The notes: generated by a model from the sequence alone, not told the origin. Shown: positions 12,641 through 33,205, counted from the first letter of the stretch. The stretch: 64,000 nt of DNA from Erpobdella octoculata (GCA_963978895.1 OZ022246.1:6647432-6711431), one strand, 5' to 3'. Numbers and translations are program-made.

Positions 12641-13310
12641 CGTGTGGTCAACATGGGGCTCGTGTGTGTGCTATTATATCTATGTGTGTGATATTTTAAC
12701 GTGTTCATTTTTGTGTGTTTACTGGTCAAGAAGGAAAAGATGTAACAAATGTAAATTTGGTATTTGGATTAAGAAAGTATGATAGAATTGATTTGGTGAG
12801 AGTCAAACAAGCGAGATATTTTTTTGTAATTTTTAAAGCTAAATATTGCAAAATAAAATATTTTACTTTTAACGTCTATTGATACATAGTAACTTTAAGC
12901 AAAGCAATTTTTTAAAACCAGCTTTTGTGTGTTAACACTGTTAACAAAAGTTACAAACTAGCTCTGCGTTTAAAGGTTTCCTATCGGAAATCCTGCTTAA
13001 ATCAGGAACGATAAAAAATTATTGTGATCTTTACCAGGTTTGTAATCTTTATCAGATTTAGTTTTTATATTGTTTTTATTTGTTGTTTTATTTTTTTTTA
13101 AATTCTTATTTACAACGAATTTAAAATAAAAAATTACGTTTTTTTTTCGAAGCGGAAATTTCTCGCACTTGAAGAGATCGTATTACACTAAGGTGGCGAC
13201 GAACAAATATGATGTTGCTGCTTCTTCACGCAACTCAATTTCATTAATTTATTATTTTTATCTGCTATTGCAAGGACTTAAATAACGACATTGGAAAATA
13301 ATTCGCTGAG

Positions 13311-13611
13311 ATGTATCCCGCCATACTCGCCATACCCGCCATATCCGCCATATCCGCCATACTCGCAATATCCGCCATATCCGCCATACTCGCCATATCC
13401 GCCATATCCGCCATATCCGCCATACTCGCCATATCCGCCATACTCGCCATATCCGCCATACTCGCCATATCCACCATACTCGCTATATCCGACATATCCG
13501 CCATATCCGCCATATCCGCCATACTCGCCATATCCGCCATATCCGCCATATCCACCATACCCGCTATATCAGCCATATCCGCCATACTCGCCATATCCGC
13601 CATACTCGCCT
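13311..13611. repeat. 9-bp minisatellite
   Basis: About 33 copies of a 9-bp unit, CCATATCCG, alternating with CCATACTCG variants. Because the unit is a multiple of three and has no stops, several frames stay open (Tyr-Pro-Pro on plus, Met-Ala-Asp on minus). The sequence flanking the array does not read as protein. Confidence 0.9.
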
Positions 13612-13700
13612 CAAGAACGCTCGAGATCGTCTTTGCAGCATTTTAATACAGCTGCAGCAGAATGTTTTCTATTTTTTAAATCACATAAAATATTTACAGT

Positions 13701-14003
13701 GTAACGAGCAGAAGTGAACATGTGTCCACTGTTGGTGACCAAACCCACCACTTACTCAACCCAACACGACCCACCCGTAAAGTTAAATTTTATAACCAAA
13801 CTCAAACCACAGTTAAAATGTTTTTTTTTATTATTTTTTTCTCAATTTTATTCTAAATAACCCTCGAACGTTTAAAAAAAATTGAACCCAACCCAGCCTA
13901 TGGGTCAACCCAACCCAGCCTATGGGTCAACCCAACCCAGCCTATGTGTCAACCCAACCCAGCCAATGGGTCAACCCAACCCATGTCCACCTCTGGTAAG
14001 GGA
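13701..14003. mobile_element. Small hAT-like MITE with internal 22-bp tandem repeat
   Basis: Ends are CAGAAGTGAACATG (13709) and, inverted, CAGAGGTGGACATG (to 13995), matching at 11 of 14 positions. The flanks GTAACGAG and GTAAGGGA match at 5 of 8 positions, consistent with an old target duplication. Inside, about four copies of a 22-bp unit beginning CCCAACCCAGCC run from about 13885 to 13984. The same right end occurs at 39.0 kb. Confidence 0.5.
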
Positions 14004-19390
<5,387 letters not shown>

Positions 19391-19399
19391 CATACAAAG

Positions 19400-19670
19400 A
19401 GGCAAAATCTTTCAAAAACCCACTTTTTTAAATTTTATACTCTAATGGTATATTTTGTCTACAAAAATAGCTGATGACCGGATGGGGTTGTCGTAGGTAC
19501 TTTTCAAAATATTTTTCTAAAACTATATACATTTTTTTTTAGAAAATAGCTGATGACCTGGGGGGGGGGGGGGTAATTAGAAGTATTTTTCCATTTTTTT
19601 CTCAAAAACTTTAGCTATTTTTTCAACAACAACAAAAACTGAAAATCCATGAGGGGCAACCGCCTTTCTC
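19400..19670. repeat. Degenerate G-run dispersed repeat
   Basis: Two monomers with AATAGCTGATGACC followed by G-rich text and AGTATTTTTCC-like text. Same family as 9.5-10.5 and 44.06-44.66 kb. Confidence 0.45.
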
Positions 19671-19671
19671 C

Positions 19672-19762
19672 TTCCAAATGCTGTTGACGCCGTCGAGGCT
19701 CAAACTGCAGACCTAAAAATCGACAGGCAAACACTTGAACACTATGCCACCAGGGCCTCAAT
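19672..19762 (-). repeat. tRNA-derived SINE head (or tRNA pseudogene)
   Basis: On the minus strand: GCCCTGGTGGCATAGTG starts a tRNA-like 5' half with an A-box-like TGGCATAGTGTTCAAG. About 45 nt later comes a B-box-like GCAGTTTGAGCCTC (consensus GGTTCGANTCC). Spacing and order fit a tRNA gene, but the boxes have decayed and the acceptor stem does not close, so a SINE head is more likely than a working tRNA. Confidence 0.5.
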
Positions 19763-19859
19763 AAAAGTAATATGTTACTCTTACATATTACTTTAATACA
19801 AAAGTAGTCATTACTATTAAAAATTACTACAACTCAGCATTACTTGTGCTAGCCTGGAT

Positions 19860-19985
19860 AAAGGAAAAGTGAACAGTTAAAAAAACAGATTATGATCTAT
19901 AACAGGAAGTACTTCGGTATTTCATACACATATGCTATATCAGTTTGAAAAAACTTGGTGTAAAGGGCTATAAATTATTATAAAA
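19860..19985 (+). repeat. 130-bp dispersed repeat, copy 1
   Basis: Shares AGCCTGGA, GAAAAGT, ATTATGATC, ACAGGAAGTACTT and GGTGTAAAGGGCTATAAATT, in this order, with 38325-38450 and 55760-55895. The class is unknown. Here and at 38.4 kb it sits just left of a fold-back element. Confidence 0.6.
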
Positions 19986-20283
19986 CATCAAAGTTGCCTT
20001 TACCAATTTAAAAAATGTCGTTTCAAAAGAAAATATTTGCAATAAATAAAAAACCGACAAATCCTGAGCGTAACGGTTGTTTTAGATTCAAAAATTTACT
20101 TCGTTGACTCAGATGAAGAGGCAAATAAAAGCATTTAAAAAATATTTTTTATCTTTACTTGTTTAAGTTTTAGTTTCTATTTCGTTTTAAAAAGTTTATT
20201 TCTGTTTCAGTTTCTATTGTAGTATTGTTGACATTAAATACATGAATCCGTTTTTAGATTTATAAAAAAATTAACACAAAAAA

Positions 20284-20509
20284 ATAGAAAATAATGTAAA
20301 GTATAAAAAATATTTTGAACTAAACTTTTTGTTTTGAATATAAGAGCGTTGGGCGTTATCTATATAATATCTATAATTTATTTATAACCTACTATCGCCC
20401 AACGCTTTAATCTTCAAAACGAAACGTTTAGTTCAAAAAATTGTAATATATACACTTTATTATTATTTTTAAAATTTTAGTACATTAGTATACGAGCGTT
20501 GTTTTTATA
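20284..20509. mobile_element. Fold-back (long inverted repeat) element, copy 1
   Basis: A central hairpin AGCGTTGGGCG / CGCCCAACGCT encloses a (TATC)-rich loop. It is flanked by further pairing arms (ACTAAACTTTTTGTTTTGAA against TTCAAAACGAAACGTTTAGT). It matches 21487-21766 and, more weakly, 38511-38709. There is no coding capacity. Confidence 0.7.
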
Positions 20510-20515
20510 AAAATA

Positions 20516-20768
20516 CTAGCGGAGTGCCCGGCGTTGCCCGGGCTTTATAGAGGTTTTTCTATCGTTTTTCTCTCACGCTCCCGTTTCCTTTCCCGCTTGC
20601 TCTCACTCTCCCGGTCGCTTTCCCACTTTTCGACCACCTAGAGCTTTAAAACTTCCAGGAAAGCTTTATTCTGGATGACAATACATGAATTTAATGTTTC
20701 CGACATAAATTAGGCCTTAAATCAATTAAAATTAATCAGACAGTTCAAGATACTCTTTTATAGAAAAC

Positions 20769-20860
<92 letters not shown>

Positions 20861-21083
20861 GCATTTCTATCTGCTGCATTTTCCTATGAAAAGGACATAA
20901 CTGCACCTCTTTGTTTTTCCATTATAACTTTTTAAAATAATTTAAAAAATATTTTAAATAGCCTACAACCTATCCTCAGACCTACCGAATGTACACAAAA
21001 AATTTCATAAAAATCGGTTCAGCCGTTTCGGAGGAGTTTGAAGTCAAACACTATGACACGAGATTTTTATGTATATATATAGA
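20516..21083 (-). mobile_element. Complete non-autonomous Helitron (568 bp)
   Basis: On the minus strand the element begins TCTATATATATACATAAAAA then CTCGTGTCATAGTG, a 5' end I associate with widespread invertebrate Helitrons. It ends with hairpin CCCGGGCAACGCCGGG, CACTCCG, CTAG. It lies between A and T with no target duplication. The interior has a (TA)n tract at about 20770-20865. It is the intact relative of Helitron Y at 1976-2491. Confidence 0.8.
20770..20865. repeat. (TA)n microsatellite
   Basis: TA run with one CA interruption, internal to the Helitron. Confidence 0.95.
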
Positions 21084-21486
21084 TTTTTTATACTTTATAT
21101 TTTTATTATTACAACGTTTATATTAACTTGCAACGTTGTTTGTTTGTAATTTGTTTGTTTATTTCATCGAAACGTCGAGTGCGAATAAGCACATCGACGT
21201 TGTTTGTTTGTAATTTGTTTGTTTGTTTCAGCTCAATGTCGAGTGCAAATAAACACATCCACTACAACAACTCAGCGTATGGTTGTTTATTAAAAAAACC
21301 TTGAACAAATCTTCTATCACCTGAAAATTTGTTCAGATGTTCCAAAACAAAATCTAATCAAATACATTAATCCGTTTTAACAGTAAAACATGATAAAAAT
21401 ATTAAAAAATATAAATATCTATATTTATAAAAAAATACAAACTAAAAAATAGAAAATAATATAAAGTATAAAAAATATTTTGTTAA

Positions 21487-21766
21487 AACAACGTTTTTTC
21501 ACTAATGTACTAAAACGTTAAAAATAATAATAATGTGTACATAATAATATTTTTTGAATTAAATTTTTTGTTTTGAATATAAGAGCGTTGGGCGTTATCT
21601 ATATAATATCTATAGCTATATCTATATACTATCTATATGATATCTATAACTTACTATCGCCCAACGCTTTAATCTTCCAAACGAAACGTTTAGTTAAAAA
21701 AATGTTAGTATGTACACATTACTATTATTTTTAATATTTTAGTACATTAGTATAAGAGTGTTGTTT
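21487..21766. mobile_element. Fold-back element, copy 2 (complete)
   Basis: Outer arms AACAACGTTTTTTCACTAAT and TAGTATAAGAGTGTTGTT pair, followed inward by TGTACTAAAA / TTTTAGTACA, AATAATGTGTACAT / TGTACACATTACT and the central AGCGTTGGGCG / CGCCCAACGCT. Arms are roughly 120 nt with a (TATC)-rich loop. No transposase is present. The target duplication could not be assigned because the flanks are A- and T-rich. Confidence 0.7.
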
Positions 21767-21905
21767 AAAAAAATATTTTTATACTTTATATTTCATGAGT
21801 GTGTTTTCATCAGTTTATAGAAAAAACTCTTTTAAAGTAGCCATTTTGTTCACCTATTAAAAAACCTTTGGCGCAAAACACCAGCACCGCTAGTGACGTT
21901 GATCA

Positions 21906-22015
21906 GTGTAATGTAGGTGTAGTATAAGAGTAATGTGAGTGTAATGTAAGTGTAATGTAAGAGTAATGTATGTGTAATATATGTGTAATGTAAGTGTAAT
22001 ATAAATGTAATGGTA
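21906..22015. repeat. 12-bp minisatellite
   Basis: About nine degenerate copies of GTAATGTAAGT plus one base. Confidence 0.8.
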
Positions 22016-22029
22016 GCAGTTGTGCTGAT

Positions 22030-22400
22030 TAACATTTCGCGTTTGATATTTCAGAAAATTTTCGTCTGGTCGCCTTTCTTACATGGACGCAAGTCATGCA
22101 TGTGACACCGGCACATTCACACGCACGCACGCATGCACGCACATACACACAGAACCAGCCAGCTGCGCCGAGGCAGCGTTTGTATAATGTGGGCATATAA
22201 ACAAACAAGACGTACTCGAGCGTTACACAATACAAACCCTCCTACGCATATCACATGCTTGCACAAATTGTGACGTACAACTGGAAACGGACAAAATAAT
22301 TGGTGAAATATGCGCTCCACGGAACAAACGACGGAACAGACGGACGGAAGCTGATTATGCATGAGCAAATTCTTTGGATCATTTTCGCATAAAAATTGTT
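22030..22400. other. GC/CpG-richer patch upstream of the TARP-like gene
   Basis: Contains a (CACG)/(GCAC) run at about 22120-22145 and several CpG sites. No supported protein. It lies 0.55-0.9 kb upstream of the TARP start codon and may be part of that gene's promoter region; this is inference only. Confidence 0.3.
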
Positions 22401-22945
22401 TTTAGATATTTTTCTAAAATATTTCCACTACATCGATTTCTTCTGGCGTGTTTTAAAAGGCAACTCATGTAGTAATGTGCAAACCAGACTATTACATTTT
22501 TCCAGTTTTTCAGCATCTGGTTTGAAGTGGAAAATTCGTTTCTTAGATAATTGTCATTTTATTCAAAGTTTTTTAAGAATGTCGTGGAATCGTATTTTAA
22601 TCTCATTATGTCGTTTGTAGAAATTATGTGACATGTCACGCAACGTTATGTCTGTTTTCATTAAAACTTATCTGTCAACCTTTTTTTCCACGAGTTTCAC
22701 TTTCGATTGCACAGCTCATCTTCCGCTTCAAATGCAAACGAGTTAAATTGTTCTTTCTGGTACTACAATAATTTATTTTATTATTTTTAGGTACACATCC
22801 AACAAATGAAACTGTTGATAAAAGCAGTCAGTAATCTAATGCCTTATAACTTGAAATCAAAAACAAAAATGGCGCCAGATCATCCCCACAGTAGCAAGGT
22901 CGGGGTCAGAGATAGCTAACCATCGACTCAGACCACGGAAGATGT

Positions 22946-26795
<3,850 letters not shown>

Positions 26796-27920
26796 CAAAA
26801 CTTCTGAAGTTGTTAAGCGCGATTTTTACCGGAAGAAGATATTTTGCAAGGTCTTGAAGTGATGTACATGACGGGAATTTTTAACCTTTTTTTCACTTTT
26901 TTGTCAGTGAAATGTTTTGAACTAGCTGCAGAAGAGTGAAAGTTGTTCGACTGATTTCTAAAAAATTAAATTACTTTAAAACATTTAATTGAACTTTTTG
27001 TTGATTTTTCGTACCATGTGATAGATTTTATAAAAATTAAACTTCAATTTTTCTGCGACACATGTAGGGAGATGACTGACTAAACAACTGACCAGCAGAG
27101 CAAGCAATAGCCGGACACACGAAACAGCCCGATAGGGCAGTTTTGTTTCACATTGTCTTTATATTTAGAGCAATTTCCTTCAATCGAAATTTACAATTAT
27201 CAATATGCGCTTTCCTACAAAAGAGATTTCATAATCTTGCCGTAAAATAATTTAATAAAATATTTTTTTATTTCATTCTAACTATAATTTTTTATTTTTC
27301 GTGTTTGTTTTTAAAATTTTGTTTTATTAACGTCAAGAAAAATGTTTTTTAGTAGTTTTTTGTATTACATTTTGACATTTTCAGGTGTAATTCCACAGTA
27401 TTATAGTTCTTTCATAAAGACACATACATACGATTGTAGTCATAAGTAGCTCAACTAACAAAAGTGCTTCGATAACCGAGATTAATAAATAACTATGTAA
27501 AGCTTCATCTTATTATTTGAAACTGAAACATTTCAAAGAAAAAAATTAAAATCAAAAATTATTTCATAATCTTCTTTACGCTGACTAAAATGAACTTTGC
27601 ACATGCAATTGAATCCGACATATGATACACTACTTTTGGTAATTATTAAATTCATTTTTGTCTCAAACCGGATGGATTTTTGACATTTTTCAAGCTGTTT
27701 TTTTTTCGACAACTTGAATTTAATTATGTAACTTATTTAGATAATTTTTTATTTAATTTAAATAATCTAATTGTTTTTTGCCGACAATTTGGAATGTAGA
27801 GATTTTTAAATTTTCGAGTTAGGAAATTGTTAATAAAATTGCGTGTGGTTTATTTGATCATTTCTTTAGATTTTTGGAAAAATAGTTCAAATACACAGAA
27901 TTTAACATCCAACAATGTAT
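26796..27920. other. 3' flank of the TARP-like gene, no further gene
   Basis: AT-rich DNA, probably including the 3' UTR. AATAAA-like signals exist (for example AATAAA near 27253 and 27486), but none is distinctive in this composition. Confidence 0.4.
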
Positions 27921-27924
27921 GTAA

Positions 27925-28010
27925 CCACAAGATTATCCAAGTAAGTAAAGCGTCAGGCTTAAATGAAAAACTTTTACGGTTCAAGTCCTACTCGTTATTT
28001 AGTGGCCCAT
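27925..28010 (+). repeat. tRNA-derived SINE-like segment
   Basis: The A-box-like GTAAGTAAAGCGTCAGGCTT is followed about 30 nt later by a very good B box, GGTTCAAGTCC, then CTACTCGTT. The 5' half has decayed and no cloverleaf closes. The 23-bp satellite starts about 70 bp downstream. Confidence 0.5.
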
Positions 28011-28059
28011 GTTATCGTTCCAACAAAATTTGACTAACGGTAAAAAGAAGCCCGAGTGA

Positions 28060-28684
28060 TTGTATTATATGTTGAATATTGAAATGTTGATATGTTGAAT
28101 ATTGAAATGTTGATATGTTGAATATTGAAATGTTGATATGTTGAATATTGAAATGTTGATATGTTGAATATTGAAATGTTGATATGTTGAATATTGAAAT
28201 GTTGATATGTTGAATATTGAAATGTTGATATGTTGAATATTGAAATGTTGATATGTTGAATATTGAAATGTTGATATGTTGAATATTGAAATGTTGATAT
28301 GTTGAATATTGAAATGTTGATATGTTGAATATTGAAATGTTGATATGTTGAATATTGAAATGTTGATATGTTGAATATTGAAATGTTGATATGTTGAATA
28401 TTGAAATGTTGATATGTTGAATATTGAAATGTTGATATGTTGAATATTGAAATGTTGATATGTTGAATATTGAAATGTTGATATGTTGAATATTGAAATG
28501 TTGATATGTTGAATATTGAAATGTTGATATGTTGAATATTGAAATGTTGATATGTTGAATATTGAAATGTTGATATGTTGAATATTGAAATGTTGATATG
28601 TTGAATATTGAAATGTTGATATGTTGAATATTGAAATGTTGATATGTTGAATATTGAAATGTTGATATGTTGAATATTGAAATG
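28060..28684. repeat. 23-bp satellite array
   Basis: About 27 head-to-tail copies of a 23-bp unit containing GTTGAATATTGAAATGTTGA, with essentially no variation by eye. The minus strand remains open in two frames because the unit has no stops there, giving a 23-residue repeating peptide. This is a consequence of the repeat, not evidence of a gene. Confidence 0.97.
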
Positions 28685-28699
28685 CATTTCACCGGGTAT

Positions 28700-29220
28700 G
28701 CGCTGTCCCGGCATTCAATTGATTAAACACTCTACTTCTCAGGTCTCAAATCTTTTTGAACAATCACAGGACATCTTGAAAATGTTTTAGAGGCTTACAT
28801 TTTAATCTGGAAATTTTTTTATTTTCAGCAACTAAATTAATTTTACGGTCAGATAAAAACTTAAATAAGTAAACCGTGAAAACTTTGTTTGTTTTAAAAT
28901 TTTGTTTATTTTCTAATTCGACAACTTCTCATTTTTTGCAAACCATTTTTTGATAATATTAAGTCTATAGAATAAAAAACATTGACCAAAATTTTTAAAC
29001 ACTTGATGTGTGAAGTATGTGAGGATGAAAAATATAAAAAAACTTTCAAATCAAACAAAGTTTTCATGTTACATTTTTAATTTAAAAACAAAACAATTTT
29101 TTTAAAAACACACTTCTATATTTTTACTACATAAACAACGAACATATTAGCATAGCCAATAAATAGTTTGACAAAAATATCACAAATAATTATTTAATTA
29201 AATTTTGTCCAATCGATCCG
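28700..29220. other. Gene-free stretch
   Basis: AT-rich with no supported frame. The text just after the satellite (CACTCTACTTCTCAGGTCTC, 28729-28748) is faintly tRNA-like but too weak to call. Confidence 0.4.
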
Positions 29221-29223
29221 AAA

Positions 29224-29719
<496 letters not shown>

Positions 29720-29720
<1 letters not shown>

Positions 29721-29800
29721 TACCAAAAATTTGACGACAGACAGACAGATAGACAGACAGACAGACAGAGAAGTCAAGTTAATTTAAAGAGTGTAAAAAT
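29720..29800 (+). repeat. Tail of a dispersed (possibly RTE-like) element
   Basis: A GACA/GACAGACA run followed by GAAGTCAAGTTAATTTAAAG. The same arrangement (a short tetranucleotide run, then GAAGTTAATATAAAGGATT-like text) occurs at 42.5, 50.2, 59.1 and 59.5 kb. Confidence 0.4.
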
Positions 29801-30220
29801 AAATATTTTTTATTTTCTCAATGAATTTAAAACTAATGGCTTATTTCTCTAAAAAAATGTTAATTTACAAAAACTTTTAAATTTTAATTCAATTTTATAT
29901 CTTATTTACATTTAATTTAATTTTATATTTTATTTACATTGAATTTAGTTTTATATCTTATTTACATTTAATTTAGTTTTATACCTTATTTAGATTTTGT
30001 CCAATCATTCTAATTTTTTTAGAATGCATTTTCAATGCATAAAATTTTAGTTTGATTGGCTGGAAAGAAATATGTTTTTTAAGCGTTAAAGGGTCACGGC
30101 CAGAGTGATCCACGGATCGGGTTGGGTCGGGTCGTGCTGTGGAATTTTGACTAGTCGAGTCGAGCGAGGTCGGTCAAGTTGAGTTGGGTCACGTCTGTTC
30201 GAGCTAAAATAAATACTAAT

Positions 30221-30560
30221 TTAAAAAATTAAAAACACGCTTTTATAAAATTCTCTAAAAATTATAAAATAAATTATAAACATAAAAGCGTGAGGCTCAA
30301 CTGCGACTTCATTGGCACCAGCTCCATAGAGTTGGCAAATCATTTCAATGTCAGAACTGTTTATAGAATTATCACTAAAGAGAGCCTGAGGTGTGAACAA
30401 CAAAAATTGCTGCATAAACGTAAGATTCTGTTGCTTAAATCTGCTACAAATCTGCGGTAATGCTTCATCCAGAACTGCTAGGAATGTATCTAACTTAAAA
30501 CGAGCAAGTCCATTCAAACAATCATAATCAGCCATTTCTCCAGGCATCTTTTTCTTGGCT
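30221..30560 (-). pseudogene. Fragment of a ZMYM/hAT-type transposase
   Basis: The minus strand reads LARFKLDTFLAVLDEALPQI, CSRFKQQNLTFMQQF, LLFTPQALF and MICQLYG. This resembles the middle of ZMYM1-like hAT transposases, where a motif like R...Y.P..D.L..EL..RF is followed by F..L.P. Only about 100 codons survive, with no start, catalytic core or C terminus. I am fairly sure of the superfamily but not of the subfamily. Confidence 0.5.
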
Positions 30561-30809
30561 CAACGTCGTTCGGAGGAAAATTCAGTAATTACGCCATGTG
30601 ATGATGCAAACAAAACTGATTGATCATAAACTGTTTCCCAGGCATTCTGAAAATTAAAAACTATTGAATACAGTTTTCTACAAAAACTACAGCTGATGCC
30701 AAATCAATTGATTTTCCTTGTAACAACCTTTATGCAGGGCTAATAACTTTATATACGAGCCTTAGGATCTCCATACTAATAATAACTCTAATCTTTTTCA
30801 GCCTCTTGT

Positions 30810-30992
30810 GCAGACCGTTTGTTATTATCAACATCAAGAAATGGCCAACTATATGTAGCTTTATCTTGCTCAAGGATTGCAAGTCAAGTTAAGGTGCATA
30901 TTGAACCTAATCCGCAGCAAGGAGAACTATTAAAATTAAATGATGAAAAAGAATTCACCCGAAACGTGGTTTATCAAAAAATCCTTAATTAA
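30810..30992 (+). pseudogene. C-terminal fragment of a Helitron helicase
   Basis: The frame reads RNGQLYVALSCSRIASQVKV and, 25 residues later, RNVVYQKILN then a stop at 30990-30992. PIF1-like Helitron helicases end with GQLYVALSRVxSxxxLKV...TKNVVYKEIL, so the match covers motif VI and the extreme C terminus. The Arg of SRV has become Cys-Ser-Arg. It is the only trace in this window of the protein that moves Helitrons. Confidence 0.75.
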
Positions 30993-31062
30993 TTATTTTA
31001 GTATTTTTTATAATATATTATATAAATAAACTACATAATACAAACCAACCCATTTTAACAAA

Positions 31063-31462
31063 GATAATGTTTGCTTACTATTAAACGGGCGCCTTAGCCT
31101 TAGAGTCTGTTTCGAATTATTGACATGACTGTTACAATTGAATTCAATTACATGGTAGGTTAATCAGTTAAACATTGGTTGGTCAGACAAGACAAAATAG
31201 ATATTGCTCCAGGCTGCATCTTCTCTGTGTCCGCGACTACATCGTGCGCTGGGCATTTGTTAGATAATGTTTGCTTACTATTAAACGGGCGCCTTAGCCT
31301 TAGAGTCTATTTCGAATTATTGACATGACTGTTACAATTGAATTCAATTACATGGTAGGTTAATCAGTTAAACATTGGTTGGTCAGACAAGACAAAATAG
31401 ATATTGCTCCAGGCTGCATCTTCTCTGTGTCCGCGACTACATCGTGCGCTGGGCATTTGTTA
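31063..31462 (+). repeat. Recent 200-bp tandem duplication
   Basis: 31063-31262 is repeated as 31263-31462. By eye only one base differs (GAGTCTGTTTCG against GAGTCTATTTCG). The unit starts GATAATGTTTGCTTACT and ends GGGCATTTGTTA. Confidence 0.95.
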
Positions 31463-31639
31463 ACCCTTTTTCCATTAATACTCGACATCTGTTGTGTAAA
31501 GTTATGCTGAAAAAACGAATCCACAAGAATCAAAGTAAATATAACACGTAAATTGATATTTTCTAATATTGGTTCAAGTACTATGCCACGCATCTATTCT
31601 ATCAGACTTTGTTTGACAAGGTATGGCGGTCAATGTACT

Positions 31640-32215
31640 TCAAATCATAGACTGTTACAATTGAGTCTAGTTACATGCTAGGTAGATGAATTATTCATTT
31701 GTTGGTCAGAGAAAACAAAAAGATATTGCTGTAGGCTGCATTTTCTTAGTGTATCGCAACTTAGATCATGCGCATTGTTAACTCTTTATCGCGCAACATC
31801 AGTTTTGTCAAGTTGTGCTGAAAAAATGAATGCATCAGAGTTAAAGTTGAAGTGAATTTATTACACTGCTAAGAACGTATGCTCCACATAAGTAAGTCAT
31901 AAAGCAATTTGTTTCAAGTTTGATATTATTGCTTAAAGTATATAGCATTTCTTTGTAGAGTTAAAAGGCGACGCATCTATTCTAACAAACATTGTTTGAC
32001 AAGGTCTGACGGCCTTGGTCATGTCGTCAACATCATTCAGATTATTGACATGACTGTTACAATAGTTAAGCAGATCAATTATTCATTTGTTGGTCAGACA
32101 AAACAAAAAGATATTGTTGCAGGCTGCATTTTCTCGGTGTATCGCAACTTAGATCATGCGCATTTGTCAACTCTTTAACGCTCGACATCAGTTGTGTAAA
32201 GTTATGCTGAGACAA
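31640..32215 (+). repeat. Diverged copies of the same repeat family
   Basis: Two further copies, about 31645-31860 and 32045-32215, share GACTGTTACAAT, TTGTTGGTCAGA, AAAAGATATTG, GGCTGCATTTTCT and CATCAGTT with the 200-bp unit. The family therefore existed before the tandem duplication. Confidence 0.7.
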
Positions 32216-32518
32216 TGTCATGTCATCAATGCATAACGTCAATGTTAACCGGTACTTGACCAGCTAACTTTACTACACTACAGTAATACTTTAGATTTGC
32301 TGTTTAGGGTCAAAGATTTTTTTTTATTGACATCAGAAAACGAAACAGCATCTGCAATCGGACACTAAAAAAAATGACAACGAGGTTATCGGTCCATAAA
32401 ACAAAAAAGATGTCAAAAGGCAAAAACCTAAAGGGTATTTACATCCCGCTAAGAAGGCTGCCTACCAAGTTCATTGTACACAAATAATAATTAGAAATAT
32501 ATTGAACCTGTGCAAGTG

Positions 32519-33205
32519 CTATCGAAACATTGGCGACTCAATAATAATCTTTTTAAGTAATCGTTTGAAACAGGATAAGTTTGGTTGTTGAGATATAGTC
32601 ATCGGAATTTTTGCATACACATTAGGACCCGCACATACAATTGAGCGAAGCTTTATGTTGGATTTAGCAAAGGGGGGTCTATACCTTCGATATGAACGAG
32701 GCACACAAGAATGTAATGAGGATGATTGAGGTAGCAATTTTCTAAATAAATCAGGAAGCATATTATGATCAAGTTTATACATAAAGATTCCCAAATGAAA
32801 ATGATTTGGTGAATTTTAAGTATGTTCAATTGTCTAAAGAATGGATCAGTGTGAGAACTACATGGTAACTTGAAGATGATACGTAAATATCTTTTCTGAA
32901 GTTTAAGCAGAGGCTTCAAATAAGTTGAGTAATTAGAAGCCCAGATTAAATTGCAATAATTTAAATAAGGAAATATAAATGAGTAATACAAAGTGACTGC
33001 TACTGGTAGAGTAATGTAAGGGCGAATACGTGAAATTATTCCAATATTTTTTGACAACTTATTAGTTACATATACTGAATATGAGGTTTAAAAGTAAGAT
33101 GTTCATCAATAACAATCCCAAGAAATTTACATGCATCAACACGATTTCTTGGTTGTTGGACTAATATACTTTTGTGTTTGCAAAGCAAAGTCCTTCGTAG
33201 ACTTG
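32519..33205 (-). pseudogene. 3' part of a LINE reverse-transcriptase ORF
   Basis: Minus-strand frames read CKFLGIVIDEHLTFKPHI, then SKNIGIISRIRPY, LYYSFIFPYLNYCNLIWASN, LLKLQKRYLRIIF and, after a frameshift, FMYKLDHNMLPDLF. These are the ordered C-terminal landmarks of Jockey/CR1-type RT ORFs (FLGvxiDexLxWkxHI, YYSLIxPYLxYCxxxW, LQKRxLRII, FMYKxxxxxLP). A stop and at least one frameshift break it. Confidence 0.8.

Noticed and set aside
13265..13704. Tyr-Pro-Pro-rich protein (plus) or Met-Ala-Asp-rich protein (minus).
   Set aside because: Both come from a 9-bp minisatellite. The flanks have no domain, signal peptide or splice support.
28060..28684. CRISPR-like regular array.
   Set aside because: Units are contiguous with no unique spacers, and the genome is eukaryotic.
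28012..28714. Two 226-codon open frames on the minus strand.
   Set aside because: They are produced by the 23-bp satellite, which has no stop in those frames. The peptide is the repeat translated three times over.
30221..30992. A single continuous mobile element containing both the hAT-like and Helitron fragments.
   Set aside because: They are on opposite strands and belong to unrelated superfamilies. No shared termini were found.
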